A stretch of DNA of 5,625 nt, taken from positions 1-5,625 of the forward strand of contig DAOUQA010000143.1 of the NCBI GenBank assembly GCA_030625905.1, read 5' to 3'. The stretch comes from Kiritimatiellales bacterium. Lineage in GTDB: Bacteria; Verrucomicrobiota; Kiritimatiellia; Kiritimatiellales; Pontiellaceae. Shown piece by piece: positions 1 through 5,575 of this stretch. Numbering within the stretch: the stretch's first letter is position 1; each line of letters opens with the position of its first letter. A program made the translations under genes and the position numbers. Under the pieces are notes generated by a model. The model saw nothing but the letters and a program-made list of their open reading frames with translations, was not told the DNA's origin and did no database searches.

Positions 1-162
1 ACCACCGCGACCGTGCATGTGCCCGCAAAGAAAGCAACCGATGTTTCCGAAGGTGGCCGGCCGACCAGCACGGCAAAGAGCCTGAAATTCCTGCGCATGG
101 AAAACGGCCGTGCCGTGTTTTCCGTGGACTCCGGCAGCTACCAGTTTGTTTCAAAGGATTGA
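1..162 (+). CDS. C-terminal end of a GH78-type alpha-L-rhamnosidase (partial, 5' end outside window)
   Basis: An open frame runs from base 1 to a TGA at 160-162 and gives the last 53 residues of a protein that starts left of the window. The piece begins TTATVHVPAK, followed by a Glu-Gly-Gly turn, FLRMENGRAVF and GSYQF just before the end. This pattern (a short beta strand ending in VPA, an FLRMENG turn, then a GSYxF final strand) matches the C-terminal beta-sandwich domain of bacterial alpha-L-rhamnosidases as I remember it. These enzymes release terminal L-rhamnose from plant or algal polysaccharides and glycosides, usually after export. The catalytic (alpha/alpha)6 barrel is not in the window, so activity cannot be judged. 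Similar C-terminal beta domains occur in related glycosidases, so the family call is likely but not certain. Confidence 0.72.
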   Translation, partial: TTATVHVPAKKATDVSEGGRPTSTAKSLKFLRMENGRAVFSVDSGSYQFVSKD

Positions 163-346
163 AGCCCACTGAGTCTACAATCTATGGACTGAAACAGGGC
201 AGGCCAGCAGCGCGGCGGCAGACATGCTTTCGCGCGTCCAGGGCGGATCGAACACCCTCCGCAACGAGCGGACAACCTTCAGGAAAAGTTCCTCATTGGC
301 CTCCTTGAGCGGCTTCCGTTCTTTTTTCAAACATGGGTGTAATCCA
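163..346. other. Intergenic stretch without a convincing gene
   Basis: No credible gene is visible between the rhamnosidase stop and the heptamer repeats. A 70-codon open frame on the minus strand (387-175) begins inside the tandem repeats, so its first residues are repeat translation. It has no clear ribosome site and matches no family I know. Its middle part (residues about 20-50, rich in Lys, Arg, Glu and Leu) could be a relic of an old gene. An imperfect inverted CAGTC/GACTG pair near 170-190 is too weak to call a terminator. Confidence 0.4.
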
Positions 347-401
347 TACTTCGTACTTCGTACTTCGTAAAATATGTCACGTCTCACATTTCACTCGTCA
401 C
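347..401. repeat. Heptanucleotide tandem repeats: TACTTCG x3 and degenerate NNNTCAC x4
   Basis: Bases 347-367 are three perfect copies of TACTTCG. After six bases (TAAAAT), bases 374-401 are four 7-base units that share TCAC at the end: ATGTCAC, GTCTCAC, ATTTCAC, TCGTCAC. The second array overlaps the stop codon of the minus-strand LpxC-like gene (398-400). On the minus strand the units read GTGACGA, GTGAAAT, GTGAGAC and GTGACAT. Seven-base tandem repeats between genes are known in several bacterial groups; their function is unclear. Neither array has hairpin potential. Confidence 0.85.
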
Positions 402-1435
402 GCCTTAAACTCATCTAGTGGAACCAACACCTGGTTCAAATAGAGTTGCTTAATTAACTCGCAATCCAAACGGTGCCCGGCCTTGTACGACTTGATCTTC
501 CCGACAAACAGGCCATCTGGAATCAGGGCAATCGCCGCGAGCATATCGAGTACGGCGCGGTGCCAAGCTGCCTCCAGCGCCTTGCCTTCGTGGAGCAGGC
601 GCGGCTCGTTGATGTAGCGCTTCTTCCCGGCAATGGAAACATTTTTCCTGTTGTAGCCGAGGTTGCGCACGTCGGCAAAGATCCGACCAATGGTGGCGCA
701 GTAGATCACCTTGGCCAACGACGTATTGGTGCGAGCCACGGAAGCCATCTTTGTGAGCTCCGCAGATAGCGGAAAAACAATGCGCTGCTGCCCGATGGCC
801 GTCGGAAAGCTAAGCGCGCAATCAACCAGCAACAGCGGATTATCCAAATCATCCGGCGGCGCGAGTGTCATGAAATCGCCGTAGGTTCCGCCAACGGTCA
901 CCGGCTCCTTGACGGTTACATACCGTACTGGTCTGTCCAGCGTGGCCGTGCCGCATTTTTCCAGCGCCTCGACGATGTCGAGACTCCCCCGTTCAAACAG
1001 CGGCGGGTCGCCGGAATCGAGATTGATCATCAGGTTGTCGATGCCCATGCCCATCCGCAGCGAAACCAAATGCTCCACCATACGGACATAGTTGTGCGGG
1101 TTGCCGCTGCGCAGCACAATGTTGCTGACGATCTGCCCGGTCGTCCAGACATTGGAGATTCCGACGCGGATCGGCAACGATCCCGGAAGATCGGTACGGT
1201 TGAGCCACCACCCCTCCCGATAGCTTGGCTCGAATGTAATGGAGCGCGTCGCCTTCCCCATGAAGGTACCGGGGCCCGAAATCGAAGCGGAACCCACCAG
1301 GGTGGTCTGCTTGCGGCGCAACGGCTCCACCGGGCGATCGCTCAAGTCCCAGTCGACCGGCTGGTTGTTCATCTGCCTGTACGAATTCTTGATTGCTTCG
1401 CCGTCGCCCATCAAAATGGTTCCTGGATCGGTCAT
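398..1435 (-). CDS. Divergent LpxC-like protein (UDP-3-O-acyl-N-acetylglucosamine deacetylase homologue)
   Basis: LpxC is the cytoplasmic zinc enzyme that commits UDP-3-O-acyl-GlcNAc to lipid A synthesis. With the start chosen here the protein is 345 residues, longer than E. coli LpxC (about 305) because roughly 40 residues precede the domain. Recognisable parts are KQTTL near residue 42, an NRTDLP segment near 79-84, MVEHLVSLRMGMGIDN (Glu121, His122, matching the E. coli Glu78/His79 motif), an ART segment near 235, a His at 292, and SYKAGH ending at His321 (E. coli His265). Departures are clear. The usual HxxxD metal motif appears as His292 with the nearest Asp at +5 (Asp297). The MDGS loop is replaced by FERGS. 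The GVGLHSG loop reads ISGPGTFMG. The protein may therefore be a paralogue with altered or lost activity. I chose ATG 1435-1433 because GGAAG lies 6 bases upstream. ATG 1495-1493 (20 more residues) is possible but has no ribosome site and would leave almost no room for promoters. The gene runs divergently from murJ. Confidence 0.78.
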   Translation of the reverse strand: MTDPGTILMGDGEAIKNSYRQMNNQPVDWDLSDRPVEPLRRKQTTLVGSASISGPGTFMGKATRSITFEPSYREGWWLNRTDLPGSLPIRVGISNVWTTGQIVSNIVLRSGNPHNYVRMVEHLVSLRMGMGIDNLMINLDSGDPPLFERGSLDIVEALEKCGTATLDRPVRYVTVKEPVTVGGTYGDFMTLAPPDDLDNPLLLVDCALSFPTAIGQQRIVFPLSAELTKMASVARTNTSLAKVIYCATIGRIFADVRNLGYNRKNVSIAGKKRYINEPRLLHEGKALEAAWHRAVLDMLAAIALIPDGLFVGKIKSYKAGHRLDCELIKQLYLNQVLVPLDEFKA

Positions 1436-1454
1436 AAAATGCTTCCATTCTGCT

Positions 1455-1483
1455 TTGAACTGCTCTTCTGAATGGCATACATT
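1455..1483 (+). promoter_or_regulatory. Candidate sigma70-type promoter for murJ
   Basis: TTGAAC (1455-1460) and TACATT (1478-1483) are separated by an ideal 17 bases, each with four of six consensus bases. Transcription from near 1490 would give a leader of about 39 bases, with the AGGGG ribosome site before TTG 1529. This position would exclude ATG 1472, which lies inside the promoter, as the murJ start. Confidence 0.35.
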
Positions 1484-1508
1484 CTGTTTTTTCATGGGGT
1501 GAAGTCAA
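1481..1508 (-). promoter_or_regulatory. Candidate sigma70-type promoter for the LpxC-like gene
   Basis: On the minus strand a TTGACT -35 box (1508-1503, five of six consensus bases) is followed after 16 bases by CAGAAT (1486-1481, four of six). Transcription would begin near 1474. That leaves a leader of about 38 bases before ATG 1435, containing the GGAAG ribosome site at 1446-1442. The -10 box overlaps that of the opposing murJ promoter. Found by eye, so modest confidence. Confidence 0.35.
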
Positions 1509-1516
1509 CCAAATCT

Positions 1517-1521
1517 AGGGG
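1517..1521 (+). promoter_or_regulatory. Ribosome binding site that decides the murJ start
   Basis: AGGGG lies 7 bases before TTG 1529. Neither upstream in-frame candidate (ATG 1472, GTG 1499) has a purine-rich site at the right distance. The MurJ family alignment also begins only a few residues after the TTG. Confidence 0.6.
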
Positions 1522-1528
1522 TCTCTGT

Positions 1529-3103
1529 TTGAAAGATGGCAAGGTAATCCGGTCGGCAGGAGTGGTTGGCAGCTTCACATTGCTCAGCCGCGGACTGGGC
1601 ATGGTGCGTGATATCGTCATCGCCTACCACTTCGGCACCTCCCTGCTGGCCTCCGCCTTCTTCGTAGCGTTCACGATCCCCAACCTCTTCCGCCGCCTGT
1701 TTGGCGAAGGCGCCCTCTCGGCCGCCTTCATTCCCATATTGATCGAAACGCGCACCCAGGAGGGTGACAAGGCCGCATGGGAAATGACCTCCAAGGTCGT
1801 CACCATGGCCACCGCCGTACTTTCGGCCATCGCCATTGTCGGCGTTCTGCTCTTTTCAGTTGGCCTGCACATCCCGGGGGTGACAGAAAAATGGGTCTCC
1901 ACCTTCGTACTTGCGCGCGTGATGTTTCCGTATGTCCTGTTCATCTGCCTCGCCGCCCTGTCGATGGCCGTGCTCAACTCCTATAAGCACTTCGCCACCT
2001 CGGCCTTTGCCCCGTGCCTACTTAACCTTATTCTGATTGCCGCCATGCTCATCGTTTTCCCAATCATCGGGAACGATCCCGGCGAGCGGGCGCATGTACT
2101 GGCCTGGGCCGTGGTGCTCGCCGGCATTGCGCAGGTGGCTATCCAGCTTCCAGCCCTGAAGCGCTTTGGCTGCCCCTTCCGGTTTTCCAGCCGATGGAAC
2201 GACCCGCGCGTCAAGCAAATGCTATGGCTGATGGGCCCCGCCGCACTCGGCATGGCCGTCACCCAGTTCAATGTATTGATCGACCGCCTGCTTGCGATGT
2301 GGATCGGCGATTGGGCACCCGCCGCCCTATTCTACAGCGAACGCATGATCTACTTCCCCCTCGGCGTCATCGCCACCGCCATGGCGACCGTCCTGCTGCC
2401 CACCTTCTCCGCACACGCCGCCAAAAGGGACAGCGCCGCCATGCGCGAAACCATCAACCATTCGCTGCGGCACCTTGCCTACATCATGCTTCCCGCCGCC
2501 CTTGGCCTGCTGACCCTTGCGCCGATTATTCTCAAAACCATCTTCGAGTGGGGCGGAAGTTTTAGTGATGAATCGACCCTGCTCAGCGCCCGCGCCCTGC
2601 GTTTCTACGCCCCCGGCCTCGTTGTCTTCAGTGCCGCCAAGGTTTTCGTCCCTGCCTTCTACGCCATGAAGGATACCAAGACCCCCGTGCGTATCGGCAT
2701 CTACACCGTCTTGCTCAACCTAGTCATGAACATTATCTTCATCCTCACCCTGCCCACCTACTGGAAACACGCCGGCATGGCCTTCTCCACCGTACTCGCC
2801 GAAGCCGCCGGAATGGCCGCGCTCGGCATCGTCCTCACCCGCCGCGTCAAGAATCTCCAATGGTCAGGTATCTTCCGGAGTTTCAACCGCTGCCTGCTCG
2901 CCGCGCTCATCATGGCGATTGCCGCATGGGCCACCGCGCACTTCGCCCTGCCGGTGCTTGGAAACCTGCTTCCCGACAAGGTTGCGCAGCTCGTCACCGT
3001 CGGCCTCGCCGTTTCTATTGGGGCGCTGGTCTATTTTGCACTGACCCTCCTGCTGCGCTCACCCGAACTGCGCGAAATCAAATCCGCCATCCGCAGGAAA
3101 TAG
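1529..3103 (+). CDS. murJ: Lipid II flippase MurJ (MVF / MviN family)
   Basis: MurJ is the inner-membrane MOP-superfamily transporter that moves lipid-linked peptidoglycan precursor (lipid II) from the cytoplasmic to the periplasmic face. The 524-residue product is close to E. coli MurJ (511) and is rich in hydrophobic segments throughout, consistent with 14 membrane helices. The N-terminus carries the family signature: TLLSRGLGMVRD (17-28), then AFFVAFTIPNLFRRLFGEGA (43-62). Arg21, Arg27, Arg55 and Arg272 (in the SERMIYFP segment) correspond to the functionally important E. coli Arg18, Arg24, Arg52 and Arg270. Where E. coli has Asp39 (TDAFF) this protein has Ser42 (ASAFF). Late motifs KTPVRIGIYT and KHAGMAFSTVLAE also fit the family. 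TTG is preferred as start because of the AGGGG site 7 bases upstream; starting at ATG 1472 would add 19 unlikely residues. The gene stands divergent to the LpxC-like gene and is followed by a repeat block, so it is probably transcribed alone. Confidence 0.95.
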   Translation: MKDGKVIRSAGVVGSFTLLSRGLGMVRDIVIAYHFGTSLLASAFFVAFTIPNLFRRLFGEGALSAAFIPILIETRTQEGDKAAWEMTSKVVTMATAVLSAIAIVGVLLFSVGLHIPGVTEKWVSTFVLARVMFPYVLFICLAALSMAVLNSYKHFATSAFAPCLLNLILIAAMLIVFPIIGNDPGERAHVLAWAVVLAGIAQVAIQLPALKRFGCPFRFSSRWNDPRVKQMLWLMGPAALGMAVTQFNVLIDRLLAMWIGDWAPAALFYSERMIYFPLGVIATAMATVLLPTFSAHAAKRDSAAMRETINHSLRHLAYIMLPAALGLLTLAPIILKTIFEWGGSFSDESTLLSARALRFYAPGLVVFSAAKVFVPAFYAMKDTKTPVRIGIYTVLLNLVMNIIFILTLPTYWKHAGMAFSTVLAEAAGMAALGIVLTRRVKNLQWSGIFRSFNRCLLAALIMAIAAWATAHFALPVLGNLLPDKVAQLVTVGLAVSIGALVYFALTLLLRSPELREIKSAIRRK

Positions 3104-3109
3104 TCTGGA

Positions 3110-3132
3110 GGGGCGACGGCCTCGTCGTCCCC
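3110..3132. repeat. Small palindrome (hairpin A) just after murJ
   Basis: GGGGCGACG (3110-3118) pairs with CGTCG plus CCCC (3123-3132) around a GCCT loop, with T3128 bulged. It starts 6 bases after the murJ stop. No T-run follows, so it is not a standard intrinsic terminator, although it could protect the 3' end of the murJ transcript. It resembles REP-type intergenic palindromes. Confidence 0.6.
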
Positions 3133-3139
3133 GCACTGC

Positions 3140-3198
3140 GTGGGGCAGGCTTTCCAGCCTGCCCGCCGCCGATGAGCAGGCTGGAAAGCCTGCTCCAC
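3140..3198. repeat. Long inverted repeat of two self-palindromic arms (hairpin B)
   Basis: GCAGGCTTTCCAGCCTGC (3145-3162) is the exact reverse complement of 3176-3193, with a 13-base spacer. Including flanks (3140-3144 and 3194-3198) the arms reach 23 bases with one mismatch, which is a G-U pair in plus-strand RNA. Each arm is also a hairpin on its own (GCAGGCT, 4-base loop, AGCCTGC). The element can therefore fold either as one long stem or as two small ones. No T-tract follows. It is probably a dispersed REP/BIME-like repeat. Confidence 0.8.
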
Positions 3199-3221
3199 AT
3201 TCCCCTGCCCCAAGCCTTCCT

Positions 3222-3248
3222 TTTGCGCTCTTTGTGTTCCTTCGCGGC
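3222..3248. repeat. Degenerate 9-base period repeat (TTTGCGCTC / TTTGTGTTC / CTTCGCGGC)
   Basis: Three consecutive 9-base units share the layout xTTxGxxxC. Read on the minus strand the stretch looks like the AAAGAGCGCAAA-type intergenic repeat that I recall from many bacterial genomes. It often creates spurious small frames with Arg/Lys/Asn-rich translations. No coding or regulatory role is apparent. Confidence 0.5.
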
Positions 3249-3267
3249 CAATCTTCGAAACCCGCCA

Positions 3268-3286
3268 CGGCCCGGCCAGCGGGCCG
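3268..3286. repeat. GC-rich palindrome (hairpin C) upstream of the patatin gene
   Basis: CGGCCCG (3268-3274) and CGGGCCG (3280-3286) form a perfect 7-bp stem with a 5-base loop (GCCAG). It sits about 66 bases before the next start codon. It has no T-run and is probably part of the same repeat mosaic rather than a terminator. Confidence 0.5.
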
Positions 3287-3352
3287 CTGCCCCTCCGAAC
3301 CTTTTCCTGTTATTGGATTGCTTCATTCTGGCGAGTCGTTTGCAATGCCCCG

Positions 3353-4219
3353 ATGAAGAAGATTGGACTGGCACTGGGTGGCGGCGGAGCAAAGGGGTTT
3401 GCGCACATCCCGATCCTGGAGGTGTTCGACGAGCTAGGCATCAAGCCGTATTGCATCGTCGGCACAAGCATCGGGAGTATTCTTGGCGCGCTGTATGCCT
3501 CCGGCCACTCGGCGGCGGACATCGTTGAAATGACGAAGCAACTGATTGCGCCGCGCAATGCTTCGTTCAAAAGCATCATTCGCGGCAAGGAGCTCTTTCG
3601 CGCCCTGAATCTGATCGACCCGCACTTTAGTTTAAAACCCCAAGGCCTGCTTAAAGGTGAAAAGTTTCTTGGCTATCTCTACGACCAAATGAATGCCAAC
3701 ACCTTCGAAGAGCTCTCCATCCCATTTAAAGCCGTCGCAACAGACTTTTGGCGCAGAAAACAAGTGGTATTCGAATCTGGAAATCTGCTGCCCGCCGTAC
3801 GAGCGAGCATGGCCATCCCCTATGTCTTCACGCCGGTTCGCATTAACGATCAAGTTCTGGTGGACGGGGGGCTGGTGAACAATGTCCCGCACGACCTGCT
3901 GAGTGCGAAGTGCGATATTCGGATTGCCGTGGATATCATGGGGGAATGGTCGATCCCCAAGACCAAAACACCCTCGCCAATGGATGCCATATTCCACTCC
4001 TACGAGGTCATGCAGGATGCGATCGCAGGCACAAAACTACGATCCTATCCGGTCGACATCTACATGCGCCCTCCCCTGATGGATATCGGGGTGCTTGACT
4101 TCTACAAGGCGGACACCATCTATGAGCAAGGCCTCGCCGCCAAGGATGACTTTAAGCGGAAGCTCGAACAACTACTATCGAAGAAAAGACCCAAGATCGG
4201 CTGGCTACGGGGGAAATGA
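3353..4219 (+). CDS. Patatin-like phospholipase (RssA/YchK type)
   Basis: A 288-residue patatin-family serine hydrolase, expected to deacylate phospholipids or other acyl esters with a Ser-Asp dyad. The oxyanion-hole glycine motif is LGGGGAKGFAH (8-18). The nucleophile elbow GTSIGS (37-42) has Ser39 as predicted nucleophile, and the dyad Asp is Asp171 in VDGGLVNNVP (170-179). ASMAIPYVFTPV (151-162) is the conserved strand region before the Asp. All catalytic elements are intact and the length fits small bacterial patatins. There is no signal peptide or transmembrane segment, so the protein is probably cytoplasmic or membrane-peripheral. The start ATG 3353 is set by the family's N-terminus (MKKIGLALGGGG), but it has no visible Shine-Dalgarno sequence. 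The stop codon overlaps the start of the downstream nuclease gene (ATGA), indicating an operon. Substrate and physiological role cannot be told from sequence. Confidence 0.92.
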   Translation: MKKIGLALGGGGAKGFAHIPILEVFDELGIKPYCIVGTSIGSILGALYASGHSAADIVEMTKQLIAPRNASFKSIIRGKELFRALNLIDPHFSLKPQGLLKGEKFLGYLYDQMNANTFEELSIPFKAVATDFWRRKQVVFESGNLLPAVRASMAIPYVFTPVRINDQVLVDGGLVNNVPHDLLSAKCDIRIAVDIMGEWSIPKTKTPSPMDAIFHSYEVMQDAIAGTKLRSYPVDIYMRPPLMDIGVLDFYKADTIYEQGLAAKDDFKRKLEQLLSKKRPKIGWLRGK

Positions 4220-4689
4220 TGCACTATGAATGGCTCATCATCGACGGCTACAACCTGCTCCACCAAGAGGCGGAGCTGGCTCAAATGCTGGGCAGGGATA
4301 TCCAGGGCGCGCGGCACCGGCTGGTGCGAATGGTCGGGGAGACGGCGCACAACATGGCGCGGCAAACCACCATCGTGTTCGACGGGCGCGAGGCCGGAAG
4401 CGATGCCGCGCTAAGCTCAAAATATCTCGAAGTGTTCTTTTCACCATCCAACCTTTCGGCCGACACGGTGATCGAGCGGCTGGTCTGCAAGTTTGAAACC
4501 CCCGGAAGAATCCTCGTCGTCACCTCCGACCATGCCGAGCACGATACCGTATCGAGTGCAGGCGCACACACCATGTCATCGGAGGAATTCATGGCGCGTT
4601 GCGAGAGGGATGCGAAAAAGACCGTCTCGAAACGCACCCCGCCCGGACAAGAGCCCAAGCTCGGCGACCTTTTCCCCGACGGACTTTAA
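4216..4689 (+). CDS. NYN-domain endoribonuclease, YacP/Rae1 family
   Basis: This 157-residue protein has the PIN-like NYN fold of the YacP (DUF901) family. Its B. subtilis member Rae1 is a ribosome-associated endoribonuclease that cuts mRNA during translation. Visible motifs are IIDGYNLLH (8-16, acidic Asp10 with Asn13), TIVFDGRE (52-59, Asp56), SADTVIERLV (81-90, Asp83, Glu87), and VVTSDHAEHD (101-110, Asp105), followed by the typical SSEEF segment. The acidic residues expected to hold metal are all present. The C-terminal tail from about 140 is polar and Pro/Lys-rich. The first ATG (4216) overlaps the patatin TGA. A second ATG at 4219 lies 5 bases after a GGGGG run and may be the true start; the two differ by one residue. 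Overlap means translational coupling with the patatin gene. Ribosome targeting is inferred from the family, not seen here. Confidence 0.88.
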   Translation: MMHYEWLIIDGYNLLHQEAELAQMLGRDIQGARHRLVRMVGETAHNMARQTTIVFDGREAGSDAALSSKYLEVFFSPSNLSADTVIERLVCKFETPGRILVVTSDHAEHDTVSSAGAHTMSSEEFMARCERDAKKTVSKRTPPGQEPKLGDLFPDGL

Positions 4690-4703
4690 TCCGCAGAAGT
4701 TCA

Positions 4704-4779
4704 AACCACGGAATACACTGAATACACGGAACCTGATCAGCATCTCTTCTTTTCCGTGTGTTCAGTGTATTCCGTGGTT
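4704..4779. repeat. 28-bp inverted repeat between convergent genes, possible bidirectional terminator
   Basis: Bases 4704-4731 (AACCACGGAATACACTG, continuing to GGAA) are complementary to 4752-4779 at 27 of 28 positions. The single difference (T4723 with G4760) becomes a G-U pair in plus-strand RNA. The loop is 20 bases. The arm itself is built of 9-base units (CACGGAATA, CACTGAATA, CACGGAACC). It lies 14 bases after the nuclease stop and 7 bases before the end of the opposing gene. Position suits a transcription barrier for both genes, but neither side has a proper T-run: AAAATTATT follows on plus, TTTGAAC on minus. A dispersed repeat doing this job is equally likely. Confidence 0.75.
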
Positions 4780-4786
4780 AAAATTA

Positions 4787-5563
4787 TTACTGGAAGTCGG
4801 CCTTGAAGGAATCCTTGATGTCGCCCGGCACCGACATGATTTTCATGAACTCACCCATGGTGAGCTGCGGGAAACTGAGTGCAAGATAGAACTTGGCGTG
4901 CAGGATGTTGGCTTCGCCGTTTTCGATCAGCACGGTGTAGGGAAGCAGATGCGACTGCCCCATGGTTTCCAGTGTTTCATTAAATTTTTCAATCTCCACC
5001 GGCAGCGCCACGCCGTAGAGAACCGAGGAGCCGTCTTCGGACACGTTGAGCTTGAACACAATTCGATCTTTCGCATTGGCTTCGAGCTTCTTGCACAGTT
5101 CCTCCGTGCTACCCTTCGCGACGCGTGCAAAGTCGTCGTAGTGCGGCATGCTCATCATGAAGTTGTATTTCACCAATTTCTTGGTCTTTAGCGAATCATC
5201 CGTCGCTGCGAGGCTTCCAAGCGCCGCCGCCAACGCATCGTTGACCGGCTTGGCCATGCCTTCTGTGTAGTCCTTTTGCAGGAAGGCGCGCATATAGTAT
5301 TCGGGATTCGAGACCACCAGCTCCCGATCCTTGCCGTTATGCAGGATGCGTAACGCCGCGATGAACCCCCGTCCGGTAAGCCGGGCCGCCTGCTTGAATT
5401 CGGTGCAGGTGTAGACGAGCACCGTATAGTCGTTGCTCCCTGCCACTTGGTGTGTTCCGAGAACTTCCAAGCCATGGTCCGCCAGCTTTTGCTTCAAGGC
5501 CTCCAGCTCAAGATAGTCCGCCTTGAAATCCGTCGGGGTTGTCTCCGTCCCCAAACAAATCAC
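4787..5563 (-). CDS. Uncharacterised conserved-looking two-part protein
   Basis: A 258-residue protein I cannot name by function. The first part (about 5-118) has an alpha/beta pattern: helix LELEALKQKLADHG, strand NDYTVLVYTC, then RELVVSNPEYYMRAF (81-95). The second part (from about 131) contains YNFMMSMPHYDDFARV, SSVLYGVALP, and LPYTVLIENGEANILHAKF followed by ALSFPQLTMGEFMKIM near the end. From memory it resembles hypothetical proteins of marine bacteria with the same order of motifs (NPxY...AY, then LPYxxL...LSFP...FMxIM), faintly like DUF302 modules. Those I recall carry a signal peptide; this one shows none. Start is uncertain: GTG 5563 is chosen because AAGAGG lies 6 bases upstream. 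TTG 5569 touches that site, and TTG 5554 follows GGGGGTGA by 5 bases. The frame stays open back to a TAA at 5605-5603. It converges on the nuclease gene. Confidence 0.75.
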   Translation of the reverse strand: MICLGTETTPTDFKADYLELEALKQKLADHGLEVLGTHQVAGSNDYTVLVYTCTEFKQAARLTGRGFIAALRILHNGKDRELVVSNPEYYMRAFLQKDYTEGMAKPVNDALAAALGSLAATDDSLKTKKLVKYNFMMSMPHYDDFARVAKGSTEELCKKLEANAKDRIVFKLNVSEDGSSVLYGVALPVEIEKFNETLETMGQSHLLPYTVLIENGEANILHAKFYLALSFPQLTMGEFMKIMSVPGDIKDSFKADFQ

Positions 5564-5569
5564 CCCCAA

Positions 5570-5575
5570 CCTCTT
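5570..5575 (-). promoter_or_regulatory. Ribosome binding site candidate for the minus-strand uncharacterised gene
   Basis: AAGAGG on the minus strand ends 6 bases before GTG 5563. A competing site, GGGGGTGA (minus strand, 5567-5560), ends 5 bases before TTG 5554. The start therefore remains ambiguous within nine bases. Confidence 0.4.

Noticed and set aside
175..387. 70-codon minus-strand open frame left of the LpxC-like gene
   Set aside because: It starts inside the heptamer repeats, has no clear ribosome site and matches no family I know; it is most likely chance or a relic.
993..1508. 171-codon minus-strand frame overlapping the LpxC-like gene
   Set aside because: Same strand, shifted frame over a gene with clear LpxC motifs; its Arg/Gln/Asp-rich composition is typical of an out-of-frame shadow.
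1472..1528. Upstream ATG 1472 or GTG 1499 as murJ start
   Set aside because: No ribosome site precedes either, the extra residues do not fit the family N-terminus, and ATG 1472 lies inside the likely promoter.
3318..3346. Weak TTGCTT-17-TGCAAT promoter before the patatin gene, which would imply a leaderless transcript
   Set aside because: The -35 match is poor, and absence of a Shine-Dalgarno sequence alone does not establish leaderless expression.
2860..3528. 222-codon plus-strand frame joining the end of murJ, the repeat block and the start of the patatin gene
   Set aside because: It is out of frame with two well-supported genes, and its middle is translated repeat DNA.
4493..5191. 232-codon plus-strand frame spanning the 28-bp hairpin
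   Set aside because: It starts within the nuclease gene in another frame, crosses the inverted repeat (giving the RNTLNTRN repeat) and ends antisense to the minus-strand gene.
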